A stretch of DNA of 64,000 nt from Nematostella vectensis (Eukaryota; Cnidaria; Anthozoa; Actiniaria; Edwardsiidae). Positions 13,501 to 26,100 of this stretch are shown here, piece by piece. Numbering within the stretch: the stretch's first letter is position 1; each line of letters begins with the position of its first letter. Below the pieces are notes generated by a model that saw only the letters and a list, made by a program, of their open reading frames with translations, was not told where the DNA came from and searched no databases. The position numbers and the translations under genes are program-made. Location of the stretch: contig NC_064047.1 in assembly GCF_932526225.1 (NCBI RefSeq), forward strand, positions 9,103,994 to 9,167,993, given 5' to 3'.

Positions 13501-16096
13501 TCTGCTCAGTTTCAACCAAGAAATTGTAAGGCATGACAAGTCGTCTGCGGGTGGAAATACTGATTTCAATCCCTCTCAAAGGACGTTTAAGAGTGTAGGG
13601 ACAGAAACAGACCTCAACAGTGTTTGCGACAAAAAGACCTTGGTTGGGTTACTGCAATGGGCGTTATCTCTTTGCACACAAGATAATACAACTAGTAATT
13701 CTACTCAAACAGTGCCCGAAACTGACTTTATCAGTTTTCAATCCAAATTTCATGACCAAGATGTTGTAGGAGAGCCAGATAATGATCTGAGCTTAAAGGT
13801 TTCAAATGTCAGATCTCTTACCCAATCTGATGTGTCTGTACAAGCCATTCAGGACAGGACAGAAGGAAATACTAAAGATGAGCCCGTCTTTGAAAGAAAG
13901 TGTGACACAGACGTACAAAATCTTTCCAACAGAGTAAAAGTCTTTCAGCTTTATGCTCTGCCAAATATTACAAACCTCAAAGTCTTGCCACAGGTCCCCG
14001 TTATCAACCAAAAATCTGAGAACAGCGATAACAACATTGCAAAGAAAAGAAAGTTAAAGGGGAAAGAGAGTTCAAATAAACAAATCAAAGTGAAGAGTGA
14101 CAAGCCTGTTCCTCTGCGCCCGAAACCCCCTACTTTCATATTTCACAATTATGGTGAGTGTGGTACACAGAGCAGCCCAACAAATGCTCCAAGCATTCCC
14201 TCGCCATGCGAACCTCCGGAAAAAAGCACTGCAGAAGCGAATACTTCACCAAATGAAGGAACGCCAAAGATAGAGTCCGTCTTCTCCCTGCAATTGATTC
14301 CTGCAGATAAAGCGGAAAATATTACTTACGTGTGTAAATCATGTGGAGAGCAGTTCAAGAAGAAGTTTTTACTTGATATTCACCTACGCTCGCACGCTCT
14401 GTCAGGCGAAGTTGCAACTTCAAATGCTGCCAATACGACAATGCCTAGTGCGACAGGAATGAAGTTTATTTGTGGTCAGTGTGGTAAAGTATTTAGAGAC
14501 AAGAGATTTTTAGATATCCATATGCATACGCATGCGAAGAGTCAAGTCTGGCATCAAATACAAGCCCGTGTAGCCGCTAGGGCAAAGGCAGCGAACGATA
14601 AACAGAAACCTTCCCTTACAGAGGACAAGGCAACCCCGTGTGCGGAGACACCTGTCAAGGACACCATACAGAACGAAAAGCTGATATCACCAAAAACAGA
14701 GGCTGATGAACCAACAGGGAATGAAGTATCTTGTGATAAATGTGGAAAGCTCTTTAAAGATAAACGCTTTTTAGATGTCCACTTGTTGTGCACACACTTA
14801 GAGGACGAAAATAATGAAGCAGCCAACTCAACTGAGTTAACCGAAGATGGCTCAGAAAAATTACTGTATAAAATACCTTGTGAAAAGTGTGGGAAGCTCT
14901 TTAAGGAAAGGCGCTTTCTGGTGGATCACATGTACCTCCATGCCGAGGAGGAGGATAACATGGTAGAGACAGAGCCAGGAGGCTCCATAAGCAAAAGGCC
15001 TAGGATCGCATGCAATGTCTGCTTTAAGCAGTTCAAAGAACAATGCTACCTTGATGTTCACATGGTGTCACATTTAGAATTAGAGCCTGAAGTTCCAATG
15101 GACGATGATTCCCCCTCGACGCCCATAGAGGGTGGTGTTGCTTGTGAAAGGTGTGGAAAGGAATTCAAGGAGCAAAGGCTTCTGGATTTACACATGAGGC
15201 TTCACAATGAGGACAGGCCCTTCCCCTGCAAAATCTGCGACAAGCGTTTTACTCAGCGAGGTAATCTTGCAAGACACATGCTTATCCATTTAAAACTGAA
15301 ACCATACGAGTGCTCTATCTGTAAAAGGCGATTCAGGCAGAAAGCCTACCTTAGAGAACACATGAACTTCCATTCCGGTGAGAAACCCTATCAGTGCCCC
15401 AAATGTGATTCACGTTTCACATTCCATGGTACTCTAAGAAAACACTTGACAAGGATTCACAAACGCCCTGAAGGTGAACAAATGGAAGACCAACACAACG
15501 ACGAGAATAGCCTTGGCGCCACAAGCCTTGGGGATGAAGAAGAACAACTTCTGAAAGACGAAAATGAAGTTAACCAGAGCTCGAACGCGATGGACCAGAC
15601 AAGAACCAGAGACCAAAGTCCATCTACAAAGGATGAGAGTGCAATTCCAAAGGGGCAGAGCTCATCAACAAGCGACCAGAGTCTAATTCAAAATTTTAGT
15701 ACCGGAGTGCAAAGTTCATCCACAATGGATCAAAGTCCAACTATTAAAGTCCAGAGTTCATCTACAAAAGTCCAGACTCCAAGAACTAGAGTGTCAAGTT
15801 TACCCACAAGAGACCAAAGCTTGTCCACAAGAGATCGAAATTCATCAACTAGAGATCAAAGTTCATCAACTAGAGATCAAAGTTCATCAACTAGAGATCA
15901 AAGTTCATCAACAAGGGATCAAAGTTCAATTACCACAGAACAGAGTTCAGGAAAGGTAAATCATGCCAAATTAATAACCGATGTAAAAATCAAACAGGAG
16001 CCTAAAGAAAGAATTGAACAAAGTAAGGGAGTGGGTAATAGTCCTGACGTGTGCTCCCGTAAATCTAGCTCTACAGTCATTTCTAAAAGCTCATGA
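10576..16096 (+). CDS. Nine-finger C2H2 zinc finger protein, probable transcription factor
   Basis: Two coding exons are supported: 10576-10695, preceded by an acceptor at 10573 that leaves only two untranslated bases, and 13466-16096. They join in phase 0 to give 916 residues. The large exon is open well upstream of the first fingers and starts cleanly after TGTAG. Nine C2H2 fingers lie at about residues 330-705. The first six are isolated and separated by acidic or Ser/Thr-rich linkers, with repeated CGKLFK(D/E)(K/R)RFLD cores. The last three form a canonical tandem array with a GEKPY-type linker, the likely DNA-binding unit. AKKRKLKGKE near residue 232 is a probable nuclear localisation signal, and VKIKQEP near 880 fits a SUMO-attachment site. 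A Ser-Thr-Arg-Asp-Gln heptad repeat lies near residues 830-860. The specific orthologue is not recognised. An untranslated 5' exon probably lies upstream. Confidence 0.88.
12056..12300. mobile_element. Inverted-repeat element (MITE-like)
   Basis: Starts TGCCTGGTGCACACTAGTGA and ends with its near reverse complement (TCACTAGTGGGCACCAGGCA). The arms continue through ATAACGACATAA-like sequence. It sits in the single intron (10696-13465) of the zinc finger gene. I see no clear target duplication. Confidence 0.7.
15838..15930 (+). repeat. In-frame 21-bp coding minisatellite
   Basis: About four near-identical 21-bp units coding Arg-Asp-Gln-Ser-Ser-Ser-Thr within the C-terminal tail of the zinc finger protein, with degenerate flanking units. 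A multiple of three keeps the frame open, so copy number may vary between alleles. Confidence 0.85.
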
Positions 16097-16877
16097 GTTT
16101 TGATTGTCTGTAGAGTTTTAGCTTTAATCGATTGCTAACCTAGGATTTTGTTCTATAGAATTTACAAAGGTATACATCATGAAGTATATCTGGCATTTAT
16201 AAGCTTAACGTGATTGAGTTAGAATAATTCCTGATGTAGTCTTTAGTAAAAGTACAATCCGCGCCAAAACTACTTGATACCTTTTTAAATTTGCCAAACG
16301 AAGTCAAAAATTTGTATCCGGCCGGCCAAGACCCTGTCAACATACGAGCCACCTTCCCCCCCCCCCCCCCCCCCTCCGGTCCAATGCTAAGATTCCAAGT
16401 GGGCCATGCTAGAGAGTGGACATCCTGCCATTGGACCAACATTGGACCAGGGGGGAGGGGTGATTATATCAGGGACAGAGCGGGTGTCTTGTAATGCTAT
16501 TTGGTATTCTAATTGGTCCAAAAATAGGTGTAGAGGTATCAAGAGTTTTGGCGCGGTTTGTAGCTTTATAGTCACAGGCTTTGTAAGCTTCATTTTCGTG
16601 CTATTTATGATTTTGTTGATAAGGAAAGTATACACGGGTAAACTGCATAACGTATATCTTGTGTGTATCAGCTCTGCTGCGTGTTGGTCTCTACTACATT
16701 GTATTATACAATGTAAAGGTCAACGAGCTGGTTAGACTTCTATCTATTATTTTTTATACATCACATACTATAATTATTATTACACATATCATAGGCTCAT
16801 GATTTTCGTAATTTTATATAATGAGATAAAAGGGAAATCACAGTAGCTGGTGATTAAAATCGAAAGAAAGGGCTTAA

Positions 16878-17523
16878 ACACGACGTTCCGCTTTAAAGGG
16901 AAAGCTCCTCCCACCCCCGGGCTCAAGAACAATCAGTTATCAATCAGCCGTCAGTGAGTCAACATGTCAGGACAATTGCTCTTAGCGCTAAATTCAAATT
17001 TCATATTCTAAACCAAATTAAACACCATTCCTAGACTTGTCCGCCTAAAATGTTCCTGTTTATAGTAAAATAATGCTATACCAAGCTGTGCGTGCTCTAA
17101 AAGAGAGTAAGTACACAGCTGCTTTGTCTCCTTTTATCTTTGTCCTACAAAGGAGTTCTTTTGTCTCCATTCTTCTCGTTCTTTGTGTAGAGGTGCGGAT
17201 ACTGCTCATTTGCCCAATCAAATTGCAGCTTGTAAGAGCTGCGTACTGACCACTGAAAGACGAGCATTTTCATCACAGCGCGATAAAAATTTATGCAAGC
17301 TTTAAAGTTTTGTACCGAAAACGTTAGTTGACAGTCGAAAGTTATCAATCTCTCACCACAACTGTCTTGTTACCTGAGCAAAAAATGGTTTTATTCCTAC
17401 CAACTGAGGATCAGTGAATAAGCAATTTTACAGGAGGCTTATAATTTTTAACTGCAAGTTTGATAGTATGCTGATAATAATTGCAAATTTGAGCCCGGGG
17501 GTGGGAGGAGCTTTCCCTCGTGT
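16878..17523. mobile_element. Inverted-repeat element flanked by TTAA (piggyBac-type MITE candidate)
   Basis: TTAA at 16874-16877 and 17524-17527 flank arms that share GGGAAAGCTCCTCCCACCCC and CGGGCTCAA in inverted orientation. The left arm carries about 14 extra bases near its tip. No transposase is encoded. Confidence 0.6.
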
Positions 17524-18494
17524 TTAACTACCCCTTTTGATTAAAAAGTTGGCGGAAAAAATGCACATTGAATCTTGATCTATTTCGTGTATGTGTGAAA
17601 TATTTTTCTTGCCACTTAACGATAATGACAAAATTAATAGTTTTATATACTTAAGTAATATATGCATTTACTATAAGGGAAAAGGTAATTTATCTGTTTT
17701 TACTAGGCCTTATTTGATAATTATTTAATCTGCAACTTGCTATGTTTTAGTGCCAGTATTCTCTTAGCAGCTTTACTGGAGATTAAGCATGGTTTAATCA
17801 AGGGATCGTGAAATGTCCTAATGTTGTATATAGGACTTTTGTAAATAATTACACCTTTCTAGTTATTGGACTTAGTTATGAGATGTACATAAAGTTACTT
17901 GTCGTTCTGACCATTTTTTTAAGTCCAGAATGAAATAGTAACTTCATAAATTTTTTCTTGCTTCATTTGCAATATTTAGTCGCCAACTCATTTTCAAAGT
18001 TTCGAGAAAGTCAAAATGTATGTAATGTTAAAGACTGGATTGGCTAAGTTTAAGTACAAATCCGTTTTATATGTTATCAAAGTATAAAGTATGGAGGAAA
18101 TATTTTGCATTATCGTTTTTGGACATGCTTTGTTGGAGGTCAGGTAAGAATTTTCATGCTGTGTTGCTGGTAATCTAGTATATCTAATCTAGAAGTATAT
18201 CAAAAACAACTTCCGGTTTTTATTTATGGGATCAAAATACGAGAAAGCAACGAATCTCGAGGGATGTCGATTTTTTAAAATGACTTCTTCAAAAGCTAAA
18301 GAATTAGCAATCAAATAACGAGTGTTTGGCATGCCTTGTTCTAGCAGTGGCGTGATCAGTCTTTTTGAGCTAACCCCAGCACTCTTGGTCTGGTACCAAT
18401 TCTCCCCACCTTACCAAACAAGCAGACATGATTGGACCGATAAATCGTTAATTATTCATGAATTTGAGAAGCTGGATTCATAATAAAATTCCTA

Positions 18495-18686
18495 GACCGT
18501 TTTCACGATGTTGCGCGCGCATCCAAAATGACAGACTTGCCGGCCTCAGCTGACCCAAATACGAGCGAAGGGGAATTTGACCCTAGTGCAAATTTGACTA
18601 TAGCACTCTCTGACAGCATTTACTATAGCTACTATAGCTTCCATTCTGTGACATTTTTTATGCGCGCGCAACAACATGAAACGGTC
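18495..18686. mobile_element. Short palindromic MITE-like element
   Basis: Left arm GACCGTTTTCACGATGTTGC with GCGCGC following. The right arm is its imperfect reverse complement, ending GAAACGGTC. Total length is about 190 bp with no coding capacity. Confidence 0.65.
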
Positions 18687-20078
18687 ATGAAAACATAAAA
18701 ACGGTTTTCCCGTCTTTCTGGTGTGTTGGCTGGCATTGGAAATGGCCGCTAAGACAAAGCATTATGGGTAGGCTAAGGTGTTTCTCGTGTAGGCAGCGTT
18801 AGCACACAAACCTGTGTTGACAGCGCAAATATTGCTGTCAAGATGCAGCCCCAGCAACGCTTGCGCTGTTCGTGCACAATATTGAGGTGCAGTGAGGCAG
18901 TTCGCCAATAGTCCTTTATCTTGTGGGCAGCCGGGCGGTCACAGCAATGCTGGATTGAAGGCCGTTCCTAGGAAAATGCCGCGTGCTCGTAAATTGTTTT
19001 CCCGCCAATTTATTTTCCCGCGTCAAATTGTGAGGTTCCCGGATGATCGTGCGCGTGCCTAACAACCAGACTCGCGACGAGATATGTCCCTAGCATTGTT
19101 GAATCACTCGTGTAGCCACAAGACGAGGGAAGTCAGCATCATGAAACACACAGCCCATCAATGTGTGCACATTATTGATAATTCTAACAATGATGTATGT
19201 TTTCCAAACAATTTCGCTGTTTACACGAACATTTGGTCAAGCCTTTCAACTCTTACATTATTAAAAAATATTTGTACCATTTTATACAATAAAGTGTATT
19301 AATGGAATATTTTATAACATTAAAGACAAGACTTGAAATAAATACTGTTAACTGTTGGTTTTCAAAAATCCGTGAAATACTATTTAGTTTGTTTCGTACT
19401 AATACACTGTAACGCCTTTGTTCTCTTTTGTTCTGGCTTTACTATTACACTTTAAAAATTACATTTTGTTGCACAGCCAAGCGCCCCAACTGGTTATTTC
19501 CTTATAATTTTTGAAAATGTTGGAGGCAAATTTCCCTATCCCTCCCCTTGCTACGTCTTTAGAAAAGAAAAACTTTTGTAGATTCACAACTTCGGGTGTA
19601 GTGGTCGAGGATGGTGATATATATATATCCCACCTTTCCATTTTGTAACTCTATATACTCGTTTTTGTCATCCCCATTCATGCCATTCCACGCCATCATT
19701 TATGTTCAACATTTTCCTCCCTTCCAGGTTATCTATCCACCTAACACCCACCCCCCCCCCCCCCCCCTCACCACCCACCCACCCCAGGTGCTTTGGTACG
19801 AATACCCGCCTTCAACCGAAAGCCAGCGGCTGATCAGCATTCTTTTGTGGGCATGTGCAGGGGGTTTCCTATACTCGATCATTGTTCACTTGAAATCATG
19901 AGGAGATCTCAGTAAACTAAAATGTTTCAGGCCCGACAGTGACCCAAATAACAAGTGTTTCACAACTACAAATCGTCCTTCTTTGTAAAATTCAATTTAA
20001 TGAGTTTATCCTGCAAAAAAGAAAGCCCTTGATCATTTAATTTTCTAATATATTTTTCCCAGTTCACCTAAATATCAC

Positions 20079-20084
20079 TTTATT
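20079..20084 (-). promoter_or_regulatory. Candidate polyadenylation signal of the PgsAA/CapA-like gene
   Basis: AATAAA on the minus strand, 72 bases after the stop codon at 20156-20158. Confidence 0.4.
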
Positions 20085-20155
20085 TATTTTTGTTATCTGT
20101 TTAGATATTAAGTGTTACCCCAAATAAAAGTCTATCTATCCATCCATCCATCCAT

Positions 20156-23100
20156 CTATATGCACGTCTGCCCCTTATCCATGCAGTGAAGGTCCCCTTT
20201 ACCGCATACACTGACCCATTCATTTGTCGCCGGAGTTGGCTGAAGAAGTTTTTTATCCTTCAGGAATTGGATATTAACCGGTAGGTACTCGGCGTTAACA
20301 ATGCCATGCCTAGAAAGAAAAAAATACGAGAGCCATATAGAAAATTAAAGAAGACCTTGGCGGCGAGACGCTACCTGGATAACTAACTCCCCGCTACCCC
20401 GAATTTGGATAACTAACTCTCCGCTACCTCGAACTCCCCGCTACCCCGAACTCGGATACCTCGAACTCCCCGCCATCCCGAACTCGGGTACTAACTCCCC
20501 GCTACCCCGAAATCGGATAACTAACTCCCCGCTACCCCGAACTCGGATAACTAACTCCCCGCCACCCCGAACTCGGATACCTCGAACTCCCCGCCACCAC
20601 GAACTCGGATAACTAGCTCCCCGCCATCCCGAACTCGGATACTAACTCCCCGCTGCCCCGAAATCGGATAACTAACTCCCCGCTACCCCGAACTCGGATA
20701 ACTAACTCCCCGCCACCCCGAACTCGGATACCTCGAACTCCCCGCCACCACGAACTCGGATAACTAACTCCCCGCCACCCCGAACTCGGATACCTCGAAC
20801 TCCCCGCCATCCCGAACTCGGGTACTAACTCCCCGCTACCCCGAAATCGGATAACTAACTCCCCGCTACCCCGAACTCGGATAACTAACTCCCCGCCACC
20901 CCGAACTCGGATACCTCGAACTCCCCGCCACCACGAACTCGGATAACTAGCTCCCCGCCATCCCGAACTCGGATACTAACTCCCCGCTGCCCCGAAATCG
21001 GATAACTAACTCCCCGCTACCCCGAACTCGGATAACTAACTCCCCGCCACCCCGAACTCGGATACCTCGAACTCCCCGCCACCACGAACTCGGATAACTA
21101 ACTCCCCGCCACCCCGAACTCGGATACCTCGAACTCCCCGCCACCCCGAACTCGGATAACTAACTCCCCGCCACCCCGAACTCGGATACCTTGAACTCCC
21201 CGCCACCCCGAACTCGGATACCTCGAACTCCCCGCCACCACGAACTCGGATAACTAACTCCCCGCCACCCCGAACTCGGATACCTCGAACTTCCCGCCAC
21301 CCCGAACTCGGATAACTAACTCCCCGCCACCCCGAACTCGGATACCTCGAACTCCCCGCCACCCCGAACTCGGATACTTCGAACTCCCCGCCACCACGAA
21401 CTCGGATAACAAACTCCCCCACTACCCCGAACTCGGATAACTAACTCCCCCGCTACCCCGAACTCGGATAACTAACTCCCCCGCTACCCCGAACTCGGAT
21501 AAGTCAAACTCCTCGCTACCCCGAACTGAGTTATATTTTAGTCTATTACATTTTGAATCAAGGTTAATAAACTTGTTATTTGAAGATGTCAGGGTTCTTG
21601 TGCGGTCATTTTGTCGATCAGCTTACTTGTTGACGTTCACTCGCAGGATCATTGATTTTGATGTCGGATTGTTCATTGTTTTGAATTTTTTTTCATAGTC
21701 CTTTTCTGTAACACGGCTTTCATTACGTAGCCTTCTGGCATGCTTTGGGGCTAATGCCCAGTTGAATATCTGAAAGTAAACGAATTATTATCAATCTGTT
21801 TCTCGGGATAGCTAAAAAAGAAAAAAAAAAACGCAATATAATAGGGGACTTGCGCCAAGAGATCACGTGACAGAAATAACTGCGCCCGTCACACCTGAAA
21901 CGAAACCCTTTCTGAAAAAAGCGATCTGTTTTTTTTTTTTTTCGTAGGCGCTTAATAAGTTTCATTTTGTTGCTGTTTTGCCACTAAAAGACTGAGCGCG
22001 CGCTAGTTTGCCACCCAAACAGTCACGTGATTTCTTAGCGCAAGTCTCTTATTATAGAGCCTCCTCCGCAGGCGTGTCGAGGGTTTTATCAATTTCGGAC
22101 TTTCTGTGGAGGAAAAAAGTGGGGGCCTGGATAAGAAGAAGGGAGGGCTCAGCTCACCCTCAGTCCCCTCTCTACCATAAATAGTACCACAGGAAGCCAC
22201 TCGAAATGCATGCGGAAGATGCTACAATATAATAATTATGATGATGCACTACAGAGTTGCCGCCAGGTTATCTAATACCGCATTCGTGGTTTAATTGAGC
22301 TGTTTTGAATCTCAATCTCCCAAGAGTGGACAGAACCAAGAACAAAACTGGATAGACTGTGCTGTACATGTAACTAAGTGATCATTTAGCTAGTAAGAAT
22401 TCATCACAATGAGAAACTTGGCAAGTTATCAGGCAAAGAAAAACCTTGTTTAACTAAACGTGGTCATGATGGCTTAGGTGTAAATGCAGCATAAGAGAAA
22501 TTACTAGGTCTGGATGACTGTCGTTTGAAAAATGTCTATCGATATCAACAGGTTCACCATAGGTTCACCAGGTTGCCATAGGGTGCTCCGATCCAATTAT
22601 CAGTAGCGGATATTTAGGGGGTTTTTAAACTTACTTTAAAAGTACGTCACTCAAAATCATGCTGTTCGCTTATCAGCTTGTCCCAATTCCCCGCGATTCT
22701 AGAAATAAGCGCAGGTACGACTGTATTTTAAATAACTTACCTCGTCGTTGCCATTTCCAGGATAAGGAGGAAAGACAAAATTTCCAAGGCCATATGAGAT
22801 CAGCGTGTTGCCATGAAAGCAGTGTTTTTCGATTCTGTGCGAATGCGACCCTATCACCATGGATACGTTAAGTGATGCAAATGCTTTGGCTATTTGTCTT
22901 TGGTTTGCTGAAGGTAAGGGGATGTACTCTAGGCCCCAGTGAAGAAAGATGACAATAATGTCTGGAGATTTTGACTGAAAACGAGTAGAGAATCGTCGTA
23001 AACAGAAGGTATTGGTATTGCTGGACATTTTGTAGGTCGGTGGTGATGATTATTAAATTATTTGATGGTGATTATTATGTGTAATATGATGAGGATGATC

Positions 23101-26100
23101 GTATGACGTGACGATGATGATTGCATGATGTGATAATGATGATGATGATGAAGATTGTGTGATTTGATGGTGATAATGATGATGATGATAAATGCATGAT
23201 GTGATGTATGATGTGATGATGCTGATGATGATTATATAATGCGATGATGCTGATGGTGATGATATTATGTGATGATGATAAAATGATCTGATAATGATCA
23301 TAATTTGCCTTCCTGATTGCCTTGATAATTAAAATATTATGTTAATAAGTAATGATGATGGTGGTAGTAATAGTGGTGATGATAATGATTATGATAACTA
23401 CCAAGGCGATAATGATTGCGGTGGTGGTGATACTGTTGTTGAAAATAATGATAGTGATGGTGGTGGTGGGAGTAGTATGTTTTATACTAGTTAGATTTGA
23501 CCTTTGTAGTGATGCTATAAATTGTGGTGTTCTAATGGTGATGGTGGTGGCGGTGGATGCAGCAGTAGAGGTGTCGGAATTGATAGCGATGGTGACATTG
23601 GGTGTGGTTATAGTAGTGGGGCAAGATGGTTGTAAATGACCTTGGTAGTGATGCTATAAATTGTGGTGTTGTAATGGTGATGGTGGTGGCGGTTGGTGCA
23701 GCAGTAGAGGTGTCGGAAGTGATAGCGATTGTGACATTGGGTGTGGTTATGGTAGTGGGGCAAGATGGTTGTAAATGAAAGAGTAGTTGAACAATAGCAT
23801 CACAAATAGTCAAACATCCCTAAAACTAAAAGCTTTTTTTTTAAAAGCCTTCAGTTTTTAAAAAGCTGATTCCTGTCAATTTGAGACTCGAGGCAATAAT
23901 GTGTCAAAAAAAACTTTATGGCTTGGTCAAATCTTTATCACACAAGTCTTGAAAAGCCCTTAGACCCAGGCCTCCAAGAGATTGGCCGAGCGAGTTTTAA
24001 GGTCACCAAAATATTGATATGAGGGGGGTGTTGCTCGCGCACCCTGTGCACCCCCCTGTGTACGTCCCTGAATAGGCCATTCCAGCTATAAGCATGCGCG
24101 TGCACTCACCATGGGAACCTACCTCAACTACCGGCATGCAGCGCGCGCTTTGTTTGATGTAAGCTTGAAAGAGCGCGCGCTGCATTCTGGTACGTTGAGG
24201 TAGGTTTCTATGGTTATGCACGCGCAAACTTATAGCTGGAATGACCTATTAGGAATGGATGCGAATAAGAAGTCTGACCTTTTTTAGCTCGTATACATCG
24301 CGCGTGGCTGCATCTTTGGTGTAGTAAGCGGGACCTGATGAGAATTCCATTCTGGACCAACACAGAGTAGTGTTAACACAATAAGCGAGAAACGCGATCT
24401 TCACACCGCGGATTACCTTGGTGACTGGTACCTGAAAAATGCAAATAAAAGAGTGCGCCATGTATGCTTCAAAGGTTTAAAGATTCGCCAAATAGATACA
24501 CTGCATAACTTCCCAAATGGGGCACCCTATGGGTGTGTATCCACTTGGGAGGCAAAGCCGAAATCGATCTGACAGAGCAAAAAAAAGCATAATATTTTCC
24601 AATTCTCAATATATAAGCTCAAGATTCCGCATACAAGGAGTTCCTCTGACAAAAAGCTTAATTCCAAATTTTAAAAAATTTTAGAAGATATGAAATTTAG
24701 ATATTAGCGAGCAAATTTGGCTTAATTTCTGATCAGAGCCCGACTTCTCCCTAAAAACGAGAAGAATTCATACTTTGAACATTTGAAAATTGCACTTCAA
24801 GCCTCATATCAACACTTTGATATGTTGGTTTACGTAACATAAGGAACCTCTATGCAAAAAATTCAAGCTTACCGAAGGGTAACCAGACCTTATTTTGGGA
24901 AAACTTGCCATTTTTTTGCTCTGTCGATCTCCTTTGAATTCGTGTAACATTATAAAATAAATTAACAAATATTAATTTTAAATCGATATGCTCAGAATAG
25001 TTATAGGTTCCTGTACTTATTAGGTTGTTATTTTTTATATATTTCTTACAGAAGTTTGGCCCTCGATAAACTCTCAGATGCAGGTGCGGATCCAGGATTT
25101 CAAAATAGGGGGAGGATAATATACAGTAACCATGATCCAGTTGGTTCTTGGTAGGTCATATAGATCTAAACAATACTTCACGCTCAATTGAATTTGTCGC
25201 GTCAGCCAAATCCAGCAGGCTAAGGCACATGGACAATAACCCCCGTCCCTCAGACATTTATTTTCTTCAAACGTAGTGACTTTTCAATTTTTTTCTCATA
25301 AAAGGGGTTGAATATCCACCCAATCCACCCCCCCCCCCCTACCCACCTGTATCCGCCCCTGGGGTGTTTCTCCAACTCCGCTAACTCCGAACCCGAAAAA
25401 ATCCCGCTAGCTTTTGCCTGTAATACCGCGAATCACTTCCGGTGTGAAAAATGTAACTAAAAAAATGTTTAAATTATCAATGTGTTCCTTTTTTGCTGAT
25501 TAAATCTCGCCTTTTCAAGTGGTTTCGAGTATCGAGTGTGTGATATATTAGAATTAGTTTAAATTTGAATATTTTGGAGGCCTGTGGTTTTACACCAAAG
25601 AGAGGCTCAAACGGACATGCACGTTTCTTTTTTTTAGCCAAGGTGGGTTACCTGTGGTGCGTCATAACGTCCGTAGCTGTATCCCAGTGGGACAATGCCA
25701 AGACTTTTAATCGTCCTCACTGTCGTGTTTACTGATATTTCTTTGAAATCATTTAAATGATTATTAGCTATAGATAGTATATCGTAACCGGCAAACCTGC
25801 GGAGAAAAGAAAAAAAATAAGTTTAGGTTCGTTATCTTTGGAAAACGCCAAGTAATTCTGACCGGAAGTGAACCAATGCGATTGTCACCTTAAATGCACT
25901 TTTCTAATCAATACAAACAAAAAAGAAACAAAGGTCAATCAATTTTTTCTAAGGAAAGGTTAATTATTTAACGTGGGGGGCTGCTATGTTTGGGGGGAGG
26001 GTTGCGATTTTTTAGCGTCGATTTTTGGGATGGCCTGAAATTTTGATGCAGGGTTTAGGGGAGGGCCTTTTGAACAGGTATTCTGATCAATTTCCGAGTC

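Larger units (their letters stand above)
16097..20155. other. Intergenic between convergent genes
   Basis: Includes the zinc finger gene's 3' flank, two inverted-repeat elements (16878-17523 and 18495-18686) and C runs near 16360 and 19750. No coding region could be supported. Confidence 0.5.

Noticed and set aside
20613-21422. Arg/Gly/Ser-rich repeat proteins
   Set aside because: Frames through the GC-rich minisatellite in the last intron of the PgsAA/CapA-like gene.
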